A stretch of DNA of 36,546 bases from positions 1-36,546 of the forward strand of contig MFKJ01000003.1 of NCBI GenBank assembly GCA_001779535.1, read 5' to 3'. The DNA is from Candidatus Jorgensenbacteria bacterium RIFCSPHIGHO2_02_FULL_45_20 (GTDB lineage Bacteria > Patescibacteriota > Minisyncoccia > UBA6257 > GWB1-50-10). The notes under the pieces are model-generated. The model was not told the DNA's origin and did no database searches. It saw only the letters and a program-made list of their open reading frames with translations. This document shows positions 25,937-34,182 of this stretch, piece after piece. Within the stretch, counting starts at the first letter, position 1; each line of letters starts with the position of its first letter. A program made the position numbers and the translations under genes.

Positions 25937-27382
25937 ATGAAAAATTTTTATATCACGACGACGCTTCCGTATGTAAACGCACGTCTTCACATCGGGCACG
26001 CGCTTGAATTCGTGCAAGCGGATTTGATCGCGCGTTATCACAAAATAATCGGGGATAATGTTTTTTTTAATACAGGCACCGATGAACACGGACAGAAGAT
26101 ATATGAAAAATCGTTAAAGGAAAGAAAAGACCCGAAAATATACGTGGATGAGTGCGCGATAGAATTTAAGAAAGTGTTGAAAGGTCTTAATATTCTCCCG
26201 GAAGTTAATTTCATTCGCACCACAGACGAGCATCACATAATAGCGGCGCAGGAATTTTGGCGGCGGTGTTTCAAAAACGGCGACATTTACAAACGAAAAT
26301 ACAAAGTTAAGTACTGCGTCGGATGTGAGCTCGAAAAGACCGACTCGGAACTCAAAGACGGAAAATGTCCGCTTCACCCGAACAGAGAAATAGAATTCAT
26401 TGATGAAGAAAATTATTTTTTCCGGTTCTCCAAGTACGCGCAGGCGCTTTTGACGCTTTACAAGAAATATCCGGATTTTGTTGTCCCCGTTAACCGGCTC
26501 ACGGAAATCAAAAATTTCGTCGCGGCCGGGCTTCAGGATTTTAGTATCTCGCGCCTCAAAGATAAAATGCCTTGGGGTGTGCCGGTTCCGGACGACAATA
26601 GCCATATAATGTACGTTTGGTTTGATGCGCTTGTGAATTATATTTCCGCGCTCGAGTGGCCTGAAAACGAAAGAAAATTTGAAGAATTTTGGGGGACAAA
26701 AGAAAATCCCAACGCGCTTCAAATTGCCGGCAAAGACAATCTGCGTCAGCAATCGGCGATGTGGCAAGCGATGCTTCTTTCGGCCGGGTTGCCGACATCG
26801 CGGCAAATTTTAATACACGGCTTTATTAATATAGGCGGACAAAAAATAAGCAAATCATTAGGAAACACCGTTGACTTGCTCGGGCTTATAAACCGGTACG
26901 GCACGGACGCGGTAAGGTTCTGGCTGCTTAAAGAGGTAAATCCTTTCGAGGACGCGGATTTTACCTTGGAAAAATTCAAAGAATCGTATAACGCCAAACT
27001 GGCAAACGGGCTTGGCAATCTGGTAAGCCGCGTGGTGAAGCTCGCGAGAAATTGCGGGGTTGAATTTGTGAAGCCGAAGGAAGACGCAAAGGAACTAAAC
27101 GCGCACGCCGAAAAAATTAATGGGTACAGATTCGGGGAGGCAATGGGCGCGATATGGGAGAAAATTCAGATAACAGACAAGTTTATGCAGGAGCGCGAGC
27201 CGTTCAAAAAAATAAAAACAGAACCGGAAAAAGCGGTTGCCGACATCCGCGAGCTTTTGGAGGGCGTATGGGAAATCGGTGCGTTGCTCAGATCTCTTTT
27301 GCCGGAGACAAGCGAGAAAATACGTGCCGTGGTGGAAAACGATTCAATACATTTAACGCCCATTTTTCCGAGAGCCGCGTGA
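25937..27382 (+). CDS. metG: Methionine--tRNA ligase (short form)
   Basis: MetRS charges initiator and elongator tRNA-Met. HIGH is at residues 18-21 (YVNARLHIGHALEF), the connective peptide holds a zinc-binding CVGCE...CPLH set, and the KISKS loop is GGQKISKSLGN. At 481 residues it stops after the anticodon-binding helical bundle and lacks the C-terminal EMAPII-like tRNA-binding domain of longer forms. It lies 10 nt after the AI-2E permease gene. Confidence 0.96.
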   Translation: MKNFYITTTLPYVNARLHIGHALEFVQADLIARYHKIIGDNVFFNTGTDEHGQKIYEKSLKERKDPKIYVDECAIEFKKVLKGLNILPEVNFIRTTDEHHIIAAQEFWRRCFKNGDIYKRKYKVKYCVGCELEKTDSELKDGKCPLHPNREIEFIDEENYFFRFSKYAQALLTLYKKYPDFVVPVNRLTEIKNFVAAGLQDFSISRLKDKMPWGVPVPDDNSHIMYVWFDALVNYISALEWPENERKFEEFWGTKENPNALQIAGKDNLRQQSAMWQAMLLSAGLPTSRQILIHGFINIGGQKISKSLGNTVDLLGLINRYGTDAVRFWLLKEVNPFEDADFTLEKFKESYNAKLANGLGNLVSRVVKLARNCGVEFVKPKEDAKELNAHAEKINGYRFGEAMGAIWEKIQITDKFMQEREPFKKIKTEPEKAVADIRELLEGVWEIGALLRSLLPETSEKIRAVVENDSIHLTPIFPRAA

Positions 27383-27410
27383 AACAACAGCGGGAACACG
27401 CCACAACAAG

Positions 27411-28274
27411 ATGCTTTATTTTGACTCGCACGCGCACGCACATTTTGAATCGTATAAAAACGACAGGGACGAAATGCTCCACCGCGCTTTTGACGCAGGC
27501 GTCGGTATGGTAACCGCGGGAACGCAGGAAGAGACATCCGCGCTCGCGGTTGCGCTCGCGGAAGAATACGCCGCCGAGCCGATATACGCGGCCATAGGAC
27601 TTCATCCGGACCATGCGGCTCCGGCGTCTTTTTATGACGAAGATGAGGGCGTGAGCGAAAAGGCGAAAGAAATAAATGAACGCGGAGAATCATTCGACTC
27701 CGATTTTTATAAGAAACTTGCGGCGAGTTCGAAAGTTGTTGCTGTCGGCGAATGCGGGCTTGATTATTTTCATATTCCAGAAAACAGGAAAGACGAAGTG
27801 AAACATAAACAGAAAGAGGCCTTCATTAGACAAATAGAATTTTCCGTTGATGTTAAGAAACCGCTCATAATCCACTGTCGCGACGCTTACGACGACTTGA
27901 TTCAGATGCTTAACGCGAAGAAATCCGTACTTAACGCCGTGCCGGGTATCATTCATTTTTTTTCCGGAACGCGAGACGAAGCGGAGCAACTTCTTAATAT
28001 GGGTTTTTATTTTTCATTCGGAGGAGTAATTACTTTTCCGCCGAAAAAAGGCAAAACCGATTACGCGCAAATCGTAAAAACGATGCCTATAGACAGGATA
28101 TTAAGCGAAACAGACGCGCCGTATGTCGCTCCGGTGCCGTATCGCGGCACAAGAAACGAGCCGGCATATGTTATTGAAGTGGTAAAAAAACTCGCCGAAA
28201 TGGAAAATATTTCCCTTGAAGAAATGAGAAAATGCATTTTGAAGAATTCGAAATATGTATTTAGAGTAGTGTAA
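27411..28274 (+). CDS. tatD: TatD-family metal-dependent hydrolase
   Basis: TatD enzymes are metal-dependent 3'-5' exonucleases/DNases of the amidohydrolase TIM-barrel fold. The 287-residue protein shows the N-terminal FDSHAH metal motif (H7, H9), VGECGLDY with its metal-bridging glutamate, PLIIHCRDA, the IIHFFSGT histidine, and LSETDAPYVAP with the catalytic aspartate. A slight insert (around 80-105) follows the GLHPDH block. It follows metG, a pairing found in many bacteria. Confidence 0.93.
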   Translation: MLYFDSHAHAHFESYKNDRDEMLHRAFDAGVGMVTAGTQEETSALAVALAEEYAAEPIYAAIGLHPDHAAPASFYDEDEGVSEKAKEINERGESFDSDFYKKLAASSKVVAVGECGLDYFHIPENRKDEVKHKQKEAFIRQIEFSVDVKKPLIIHCRDAYDDLIQMLNAKKSVLNAVPGIIHFFSGTRDEAEQLLNMGFYFSFGGVITFPPKKGKTDYAQIVKTMPIDRILSETDAPYVAPVPYRGTRNEPAYVIEVVKKLAEMENISLEEMRKCILKNSKYVFRVV

Positions 28275-28313
28275 AAAAGAACCACAAACTAACAACAGCT
28301 TTTATTTGTCGTT

Positions 28314-28342
28314 TTGCCAAAAACGTATACGAAGGTTAGAAT
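28314..28342 (+). promoter_or_regulatory. Candidate sigma-70 promoter for leuS
   Basis: -35 TTGCCA (28314-28319), 17-bp spacer, -10 TAGAAT (28337-28342), each with five of six consensus bases. The leader would be about 20 nt. Confidence 0.7.
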
Positions 28343-28369
28343 GTATGCAAAATACGGGTATCAATAAGT

Positions 28370-31357
28370 ATGAAGTATAACTTTTCGGCGATTGAGAAAA
28401 AATGGGCCGCGAAATGGCTCAAAGAAAAAATATACGAACCGGATTTCGGCAAATCAGGAAATAAAAAACGCAAGTTTTATAATCTGATGATGTTTCCTTA
28501 TCCGTCGGCTGAAGGGCTGCATGTGGGGAACGCGTACGCGTTTATTGGAAGCGACATTTACGGGCGTTTCAAGCGTATGCAAGGATATGACGTTTTTGAG
28601 CCGATGGGGCTTGACGGGTTTGGCATACACTCGGAAAATTACGCGCTTAAAATAGGAACCCATCCGTTAAAGCAGTCGGAGGCGTCAGAGAAAAGATTTT
28701 ACGGACAGCTCAAAAACATAGGCAACGGCTTTGCGTGGGATGAGCGCCTCGAGACGTATAAGCCGGAATACTACAAATGGACGCAGTGGATTTTCACGGA
28801 AATGTGGCGGAACGGACTCGCGTACCGCAAAAAACAAGAAGTGAATTGGTGTCCGTCGTGCAAAACGGTGCTGTCGGATGAGCAGGCGGAGGGAGGGAAA
28901 TGCGAGAGGTGCGCGAGCGAAGTCGTAAAAAAAGAGTTGGAACAATGGTTTTTCCGCATCACAAAATACGCAGGCAAACTTTTGAAAAATTTAGACGAGA
29001 TTGACTGGTCGGAAAAAGTCAAAATAGCGCAAAGGAATTGGATAGGAAAATCAGAAGGGGCGCTTATAAAGTTCAAAGTTCCAATATCAAATATCAAAAA
29101 TAAGGAAGAGAGTGAAATTTATTTGGAGGTATTTACAACAAGGCCGGATACGCTTTTTGGCGCGACGTATATGGTGGTGGCGCCGGAACATGAGATAATC
29201 GGCCGGTTGCGAGATAAAATTCAGAACAATAAGGAAGTCGAAAATTATATTTTTAAGTCCAAGAAGAAAACAACCGAAGAAAGAATCGAAAACAAGGAAA
29301 AAACAGGCGTTGAATTGAAAAGTATAAAGGCGATAAATCCCGCGAACAATGAAGAAATTCCGATTTTTGTCGCGGATTATGTTCTTATGGGCTATGGAAC
29401 GGGGGCTATTATGGCAGTCCCCGCGCACGATGAGAGGGATTTTGAGTTTGCAAAGCAGTTCCAACTACCGGTGCGGCAGGTGGTTGCGGAGGAAACAGGC
29501 ATGAAACGCGAAAAAGAAGAACGGCGCGACGGAGTATTTGTAATTGTTTTCGACCCAAATCGGCAAAAGTATGCGGCGGGACGGCAGGAAAACGGGATAT
29601 TGCGATTATTTTCCGGAGGAGCGGATACCGGCGAAAATATGAAAAATAGCGCGCTTCGCGAACTTTCGGAAGAAAGCGGCTTGTATGATTTTCAAAAAAT
29701 GGACGAGATCGGAACAGTATTCGCGCATTACCATAACAGCTTACGAAACGTGAATAGGATTACGAAAGCGGTAAGTTTTCTTGTTGTTTTGAAAAGCGGT
29801 AAGACAAAGCCGGTCAAACTTGAGAAGCATGAAAAGTTCACGCTTGAATGGACAACAGCGGAAGATATGGAAAAAAACTGGGAAGAGCACAATAAAGAAG
29901 GGGATTTCGACCACTGGATAAAATTTTTACGGCAGTCGGTGGGACAATGTATTGAGTTCGGATTCGACAAGAAAAACGACCCAGAGCGGTACAAAACCTC
30001 CGCGTACGAGGGCGATGGCATACTTGTTAATTCGGAAAATTTCACCGGCATGGATTCCGAAAAGGCGCGATGGAAAATCACGGAATTTGTCGGCGGGAAA
30101 AAACAGACACAATATCGGCTTCGCGATTGGCTGATTTCCCGCCAAAGATACTGGGGACCTCCGATTCCCATGATTTTTTGCGAGAAGTGTTCGGTTTCCG
30201 GCAATGGGGAACAAAAAAATATGCCGGGGTGGTACACCGTACCAGAAAGCGAACTTCCGGTGAAGTTGCCAAATATTTTGAATTTCCGGCCGCGGGGTAC
30301 GGGAGAATCGCCTCTTGCGTCTGAAAAAAAGTTTTACGAAACAAAATGTCCGGCGTGCGGAAACGCGGCGCGGCGCGAAACGGACGTTTCGGATACATTT
30401 CTCGATTCCGCGTGGTACTACATCGGATACCTCATGAAAATTTCAAATTTCAAATTTCAAATTAAAGATTCGCGATTTTCTGAAATCGCGCGGCAGTGGC
30501 TTCCGGTTGATGCGTATATCGGCGGGGCGGAGCACTCGGTTTTACATCTTCTTTATGTGCGGTTTGTCGCTATGGCGCTAAAGGATTTTGGGCACATCAG
30601 CTTCGAAGAACCGTTTCCGAAATTCCGCGCGCACGGGCTTTTGGTAAAAGATGGGGCTAAAATGTCCAAGTCGAAGGGGAATGTTGTGAATCCGGACGAA
30701 TACATAAATAAATTCGGCGCGGACACTTTCAGAATGTATCTAATGTTTCTCGCGCCGTTTGAGTGCGGCGGGGACTTCAGAGATGGCGGGATTTTGGGTA
30801 TTTCGCGTTTTTTGGAGAGAGTTTGGAAGATAGGAACGCAAGGCGAGTTTTCGGATTCTCCGGCTTTAGGCGATACCGAACACCTGCTTCACAAAACAGT
30901 AAAGAAAGTCGGTGAAGATGTTGAATCGCTCCAGTACAATACCGCGATCAGCGCGCTTATGATTTTTCTCAATAAATTTGAAAAGACGAAGAACCGTTCG
31001 CTCGAGCATTTCAGGACTTTTCTTCTGCTTTTAGCTCCGTTCGCGCCGTTTGTAGCGGAAGAACTTTGGCAGATGACATTGGGTGAAAATAAATCCGCCG
31101 GTTTTCCGGGGTTCAATTCAATTCACAAAGCGGAGTGGCCGTCGTATGACGCCAAAAAACTTGAAGCGGATTATTTTGTGCTTGCGATTCAGGTGAATGG
31201 TAAAGTTAGGGATGAAATGGAGGTACCAAAAAACATGCCGCAGGGAGAAATAGAAAAACACGCGCTTCAGAGAGAGCGTATACTTAAGTTTATGGAAGAA
31301 AAAAAGCCAAAAAGAATCATATTTGTGCCGGGTAAGATTCTGAACATAGTTTTATAA
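28370..31357 (+). CDS. leuS: Leucine--tRNA ligase with inserted Nudix domain
   Basis: LeuRS charges tRNA-Leu and hydrolyses mischarged products. This 995-residue protein has FPYPSAEGLHVGN (HIGH variant), the zinc-site CPSCKTV, editing motifs TTRPDTLFGATYMV and GTGAIMAVPAHDERDF (about D352), and GAKMSKSKGN. Between the editing aspartate and AYEGDGILVNS an extra segment of about 165 residues (about 378-542) is inserted. It contains a perfect Nudix box, GGADTGENMKNSALREL followed by SEESGL (about 416-438). Nudix boxes bind Mg and cleave X-linked nucleoside diphosphates. A short AT-rich in-frame stretch (NFKFQIKDSRF) lies in a variable loop after SAWYYIGYL. The C-terminal domain is present. All synthetic and editing motifs look intact. 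Confidence 0.95.
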   Translation: MKYNFSAIEKKWAAKWLKEKIYEPDFGKSGNKKRKFYNLMMFPYPSAEGLHVGNAYAFIGSDIYGRFKRMQGYDVFEPMGLDGFGIHSENYALKIGTHPLKQSEASEKRFYGQLKNIGNGFAWDERLETYKPEYYKWTQWIFTEMWRNGLAYRKKQEVNWCPSCKTVLSDEQAEGGKCERCASEVVKKELEQWFFRITKYAGKLLKNLDEIDWSEKVKIAQRNWIGKSEGALIKFKVPISNIKNKEESEIYLEVFTTRPDTLFGATYMVVAPEHEIIGRLRDKIQNNKEVENYIFKSKKKTTEERIENKEKTGVELKSIKAINPANNEEIPIFVADYVLMGYGTGAIMAVPAHDERDFEFAKQFQLPVRQVVAEETGMKREKEERRDGVFVIVFDPNRQKYAAGRQENGILRLFSGGADTGENMKNSALRELSEESGLYDFQKMDEIGTVFAHYHNSLRNVNRITKAVSFLVVLKSGKTKPVKLEKHEKFTLEWTTAEDMEKNWEEHNKEGDFDHWIKFLRQSVGQCIEFGFDKKNDPERYKTSAYEGDGILVNSENFTGMDSEKARWKITEFVGGKKQTQYRLRDWLISRQRYWGPPIPMIFCEKCSVSGNGEQKNMPGWYTVPESELPVKLPNILNFRPRGTGESPLASEKKFYETKCPACGNAARRETDVSDTFLDSAWYYIGYLMKISNFKFQIKDSRFSEIARQWLPVDAYIGGAEHSVLHLLYVRFVAMALKDFGHISFEEPFPKFRAHGLLVKDGAKMSKSKGNVVNPDEYINKFGADTFRMYLMFLAPFECGGDFRDGGILGISRFLERVWKIGTQGEFSDSPALGDTEHLLHKTVKKVGEDVESLQYNTAISALMIFLNKFEKTKNRSLEHFRTFLLLLAPFAPFVAEELWQMTLGENKSAGFPGFNSIHKAEWPSYDAKKLEADYFVLAIQVNGKVRDEMEVPKNMPQGEIEKHALQRERILKFMEEKKPKRIIFVPGKILNIVL

Positions 31358-31366
31358 CACTAAACC

Positions 31367-32308
31367 ATGAAAATTTTTGTCATAGTTCTGATTATCATTC
31401 TTATAGTGGCTGGTGTTGTATATTCCGTTGGTAGATCATTCAAAGGAAAGATAAATTTTAACAATCTTTTACTGCTCCGTCCGACAAGCTCCAGACCGGT
31501 TGCGCTTCAACCGGCCACAGGTTCGGAAACGAATGGTGAAAACGGTAGTAAATCAACATCTACATCGGCAAAGCCGGATAAAACCGCGCAAAAAGCAACC
31601 ACCGCGGAACCGGTGCCGCCATCAGGATTCAAGGTTGCGGACCTCTCGCTGTTTTATAAAAAGGTCAGCGTTTCGGGTTTCACGCGGCCGTCGTACACAA
31701 CTTCGAGAGTCGGAAAATTTACGTTACGCACTTCACTTAAAGACGGCGATGAACCGATAGACATTACCGGATGGAAGATAAAAGGAAACCGCGGAGGTGA
31801 AGTTTATGTTCCGCAGGCGATAGCGAACTATACGCCGTCCGCTTCATTCACGAACTCGGATATTATTCTTGGGCAAGGCGGTTCCGTGTCGGTTTACAGC
31901 AACAGAAGCGCGCTCGGCAAGAATTTGCGGCTCAATAAGTGTATAGGGTACCTAAACAACAGATATCTATTTTCTCCGAAACTGCCGTCTAATTGTCCGA
32001 GTATTGATGTTAAACAGTCGGTGACTTTTTCGGGAGAGTGTCAGAGTTTTTTGAAAGCTATAAATAGGTGCGAAGAGCCGTCTGCGGCCGACAAAAACAG
32101 GTTTACCGGTCCGGCGGACGCCGAGTGCAGGACTTTTCTTGACACATTAAACTATGGGGGGTGTTACGAAAAACACAAACTTGATGCCGATTTTCAGTCC
32201 AAGGAATGGAGGGTGTGGCTCGATGACGAAATGCCGTTTGATACCCAGCATGACCGCCTGATTCTTTTTGACAAATCAGGCAAGGTGGTTAATGAGTACG
32301 TGTATTAA
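31367..32308 (+). CDS. Membrane-anchored lamin-tail-like (LTD) surface protein
   Basis: The 313-residue protein starts with a membrane anchor (FVIVLIIILIVAGVVYSVG), then a Ser/Thr/Pro/Lys-rich linker (about 40-85) and an outer beta domain. ITGWKIKGNRGGEVYVP and the closing WRVWLDDEMPFDTQHDRLILFDKSGKVV resemble lamin-tail domains, which occur in bacterial surface proteins. Between the halves is a cysteine-containing insert (C192, C209, C224 and others) that may form disulfides. It starts 9 nt after leuS. It is the last gene of the conserved block. Confidence 0.6.
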   Translation: MKIFVIVLIIILIVAGVVYSVGRSFKGKINFNNLLLLRPTSSRPVALQPATGSETNGENGSKSTSTSAKPDKTAQKATTAEPVPPSGFKVADLSLFYKKVSVSGFTRPSYTTSRVGKFTLRTSLKDGDEPIDITGWKIKGNRGGEVYVPQAIANYTPSASFTNSDIILGQGGSVSVYSNRSALGKNLRLNKCIGYLNNRYLFSPKLPSNCPSIDVKQSVTFSGECQSFLKAINRCEEPSAADKNRFTGPADAECRTFLDTLNYGGCYEKHKLDADFQSKEWRVWLDDEMPFDTQHDRLILFDKSGKVVNEYVY

Positions 32309-32481
32309 TCAAGCGCTCCATCCCTTTCGGCTGTGCGGTTACATTCATTACTTTATATCTCCATAGCTTTAGAGAAAGGAATAGTGGAGTTAACGTGGTG
32401 GACGCACACGCCGCATAAGTTCAGATACATATATTCTCATCTTTCGATGAGTGCCATATGTATCTGAACTTATGCAACTTT
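32309..32481. other. Boundary segment between the core block and the AT-rich accessory region
   Basis: No gene is visible. It holds a CTCCA/TGGAG pair at about 32361-32386 next to GTTAACG, which could be a worn hairpin site, and a large perfect inverted repeat (32413-32475). Base composition falls after this point. Confidence 0.4.
32413..32475. repeat. 20-bp perfect inverted repeat with nested hairpin
   Basis: GCATAAGTTCAGATACATAT (32413-32432) is exactly complementary to 32456-32475. The 23-nt centre itself contains CTCATC-TTTC-GATGAG, a perfect 6-bp hairpin. The element has no T-tract on either strand, so it is not a classical terminator. It marks the edge of the accessory region. Confidence 0.85.
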
Positions 32482-33231
32482 TCAGAAGTTTCTTGAAATA
32501 TATTTAGGGACAATACCCAAACTTAAATATCTCTGTTGAATATCTCGTGGTAAATATTTGAAATCTCTGATGCGATGACGGCAGTTTTTACTTCTACATT
32601 CGCAATCCATTTCCCAATCATTTTCATCCATTGTCGTAGAATAATCCCAAGTTATTTCATCGCCCTCATTTATTTTTTCTACCGCTATCAGAAAAACCTT
32701 TTTACTATTAATTTTCAATCCGGTATTAGGACTACACGAATGATTAAAATAATCATCTATACCGCCCGATGGCCCCATATACAAATTTTCTCCTAATTGA
32801 ACATAATGATCTTCGACTCCATTGTAGGGCGTTGGCAATTCTTTATAAGTAAAAAACTTTCCGTGAAATTCAAAAATTATTTCGCCCTTACCGAATTTCT
32901 TAATGGCAAAAACCCCTTTACCATTTTGAGTATTTTTAACGACAAGATTTTTTTCACTTTCCATGATATATTTCATTAAATCATCAATTGAAACACCCAA
33001 CCCTTTGGCGATTTTTGCCATGGTTTCAATTGTAGGATTCAGCGTTGCGCCGGACTCAATCTTAATAATTACATTGTAAGCAATATCAGCAAGCTTCGAG
33101 AGTTTATCCTGCGAAATATCCAGTTTTTCTCTGTACTTTTTGATATTCTTCGCAATTGTTGGTAATTCTTTGCATAAATCCTTGGAAAATATTAAACTTA
33201 AATTAGTTTTTATACGGTTAAAGATTATCAT
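32482..33231 (-). CDS. XRE-type HTH fused to a SET-domain methyltransferase
   Basis: The 249-residue protein joins two domains. Residues about 24-90 form a Cro/C1-type HTH (IAKNIKKYREKLDISQDKLS and IKIESGATLNPTIETMAKIA). Residues about 95-222 form a SET domain: GKGVFAIKKFGKGEII, FNHSCSPN (residues 162-169), GDEITWDYS (190-198), then a post-SET CECRSKNC (210-217) that could bind zinc. SET enzymes methylate protein lysines using S-adenosylmethionine. All hallmark residues look intact. It lies on the minus strand in the AT-rich accessory region and faces away from the HD-domain gene. The DNA target and protein substrate are unknown. Confidence 0.85.
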   Translation of the reverse strand: MIIFNRIKTNLSLIFSKDLCKELPTIAKNIKKYREKLDISQDKLSKLADIAYNVIIKIESGATLNPTIETMAKIAKGLGVSIDDLMKYIMESEKNLVVKNTQNGKGVFAIKKFGKGEIIFEFHGKFFTYKELPTPYNGVEDHYVQLGENLYMGPSGGIDDYFNHSCSPNTGLKINSKKVFLIAVEKINEGDEITWDYSTTMDENDWEMDCECRSKNCRHRIRDFKYLPRDIQQRYLSLGIVPKYISRNF

Positions 33232-33353
33232 ACATTCGTATAAGATATAATATTTAAGTGTATTTATGAAAACACTTCGTATAAAAATGAGTTGTGCGAC
33301 ATTTGTTCGCGCGCCTAGATAACTTTTTATAACACTATAAATTACTTTATTGT

Positions 33354-33935
33354 ATGGAAGATAGAATTAATAAAATACTCTCTTTTTTGCAGGAGATTGA
33401 AAAATACAAAACCGTTGAAAGAGAAATGTTTTCTTCAAACTTAACTAGAACAGAAAGTGATGCCGAACATTCTTGGCACTTGGCAATGTTTTTGCTTCTC
33501 TTTGAAAAAGAGCTTCCGGAAAATCTAGATATGAAAAGAATGCTGAAACTCGCCTTAATGCACGATTTGGTAGAAATTTATGCAGGAGATACTTTTGCTT
33601 TTGATAAAGAAAATCAAGCCACAAAAAAAGAGCGCGAGTTTCAGTCAGCGAAGAAGCTCTTTTCCCAACTGCCAGAAGATTTACATAAAGAATTTGACGA
33701 TTTATTTAGTGAATATGAAGAAGTAAAAACCTCTGAAGCAAAGATTGTGAAATCTTTTGACAAAATACAACCAATTCTCCAAAATCTTTGCTCTGATGGA
33801 AAATCTTGGAAAAAACACGGCATCACTTTCTCGGATATTGATGAATATAAAAGAAAACACATGGAACACAACGGTTTTGTATTAAAAATATATGAAAAAT
33901 TACTGAATGATGCAAAAAAGAGGGGTTTGATTTAA
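33354..33935 (+). CDS. HD-domain hydrolase (YfbR/HDDC2-like 5'-nucleotidase)
   Basis: The 193-residue protein has the HD metal site of the HDDC2/YfbR group: DAEHSWHLAMFLLLF gives the first histidine and LALMHDLVEIYAGDT the HD pair, with a later aspartate near KSFDKIQPIL. Relatives remove phosphate from deoxynucleoside 5'-monophosphates. The gene is AT-rich compared with the left block. It is flanked by a weak inverted repeat (33302-33315 with 33937-33950), which supports a cassette-like unit. A -10-like TATAAA lies about 12-18 nt before the ATG. Confidence 0.8.
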   Translation: MEDRINKILSFLQEIEKYKTVEREMFSSNLTRTESDAEHSWHLAMFLLLFEKELPENLDMKRMLKLALMHDLVEIYAGDTFAFDKENQATKKEREFQSAKKLFSQLPEDLHKEFDDLFSEYEEVKTSEAKIVKSFDKIQPILQNLCSDGKSWKKHGITFSDIDEYKRKHMEHNGFVLKIYEKLLNDAKKRGLI

Positions 33936-34182
33936 CGGCGCGCTCACAAACGCAAGGGGACGCTGCGCTTTCGTCGCTATCGCTCCTCACCCTCGTATAA
34001 CAAGGGATAAAAGGAAAATTGCTCGGCTCGCCCCTCACCCAAATTTTTCTTCCACTCCGTTCCAGAAAAACTTCAGACGATGCCGATACGTTAGCTGAAA
34101 TATTAAAAAATTCTTTTCGGCCCCTGCGGGGCATTTAATCGGGACAAAATTATTTTTTTATTTTTTTGAACTCAACAAACAC
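33936..34182. other. Inter-cassette region before the nucleotidyltransferase gene
   Basis: No gene is visible. The first part (33936-34089) may be a degenerate recombination site: it has GTATAACAAGG (33997-) and ends in CGTTAGCTG, but I could not pair its ends into a clean stem. From 34090 the left arm of a long inverted repeat begins, containing the GCCCC-TGC-GGGGC hairpin (34120-34132). Confidence 0.4.
34090..34167 (+). repeat. Left arm of a long inverted repeat around the nucleotidyltransferase gene
   Basis: The arm begins GTTAGCTGAAATATTAAAAA and ends in ATTATTTTTTTATTTTTTT. Apart from a central hairpin, it matches the reverse complement of 35316-35400 at about 62 of 65 positions. Its own hairpin is GCCCC-TGC-GGGGC. 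Confidence 0.9.

Noticed and set aside
26114-26806. 230-residue minus-strand ORF
   Set aside because: Antisense shadow of metG with no family resemblance.
33936-34090. Clean attC site between the HD and nucleotidyltransferase genes
   Set aside because: The ends GTATAAC and GTTAGCT are present, but I could not pair the adjoining bases into a stem. I report it only as possibly degenerate.
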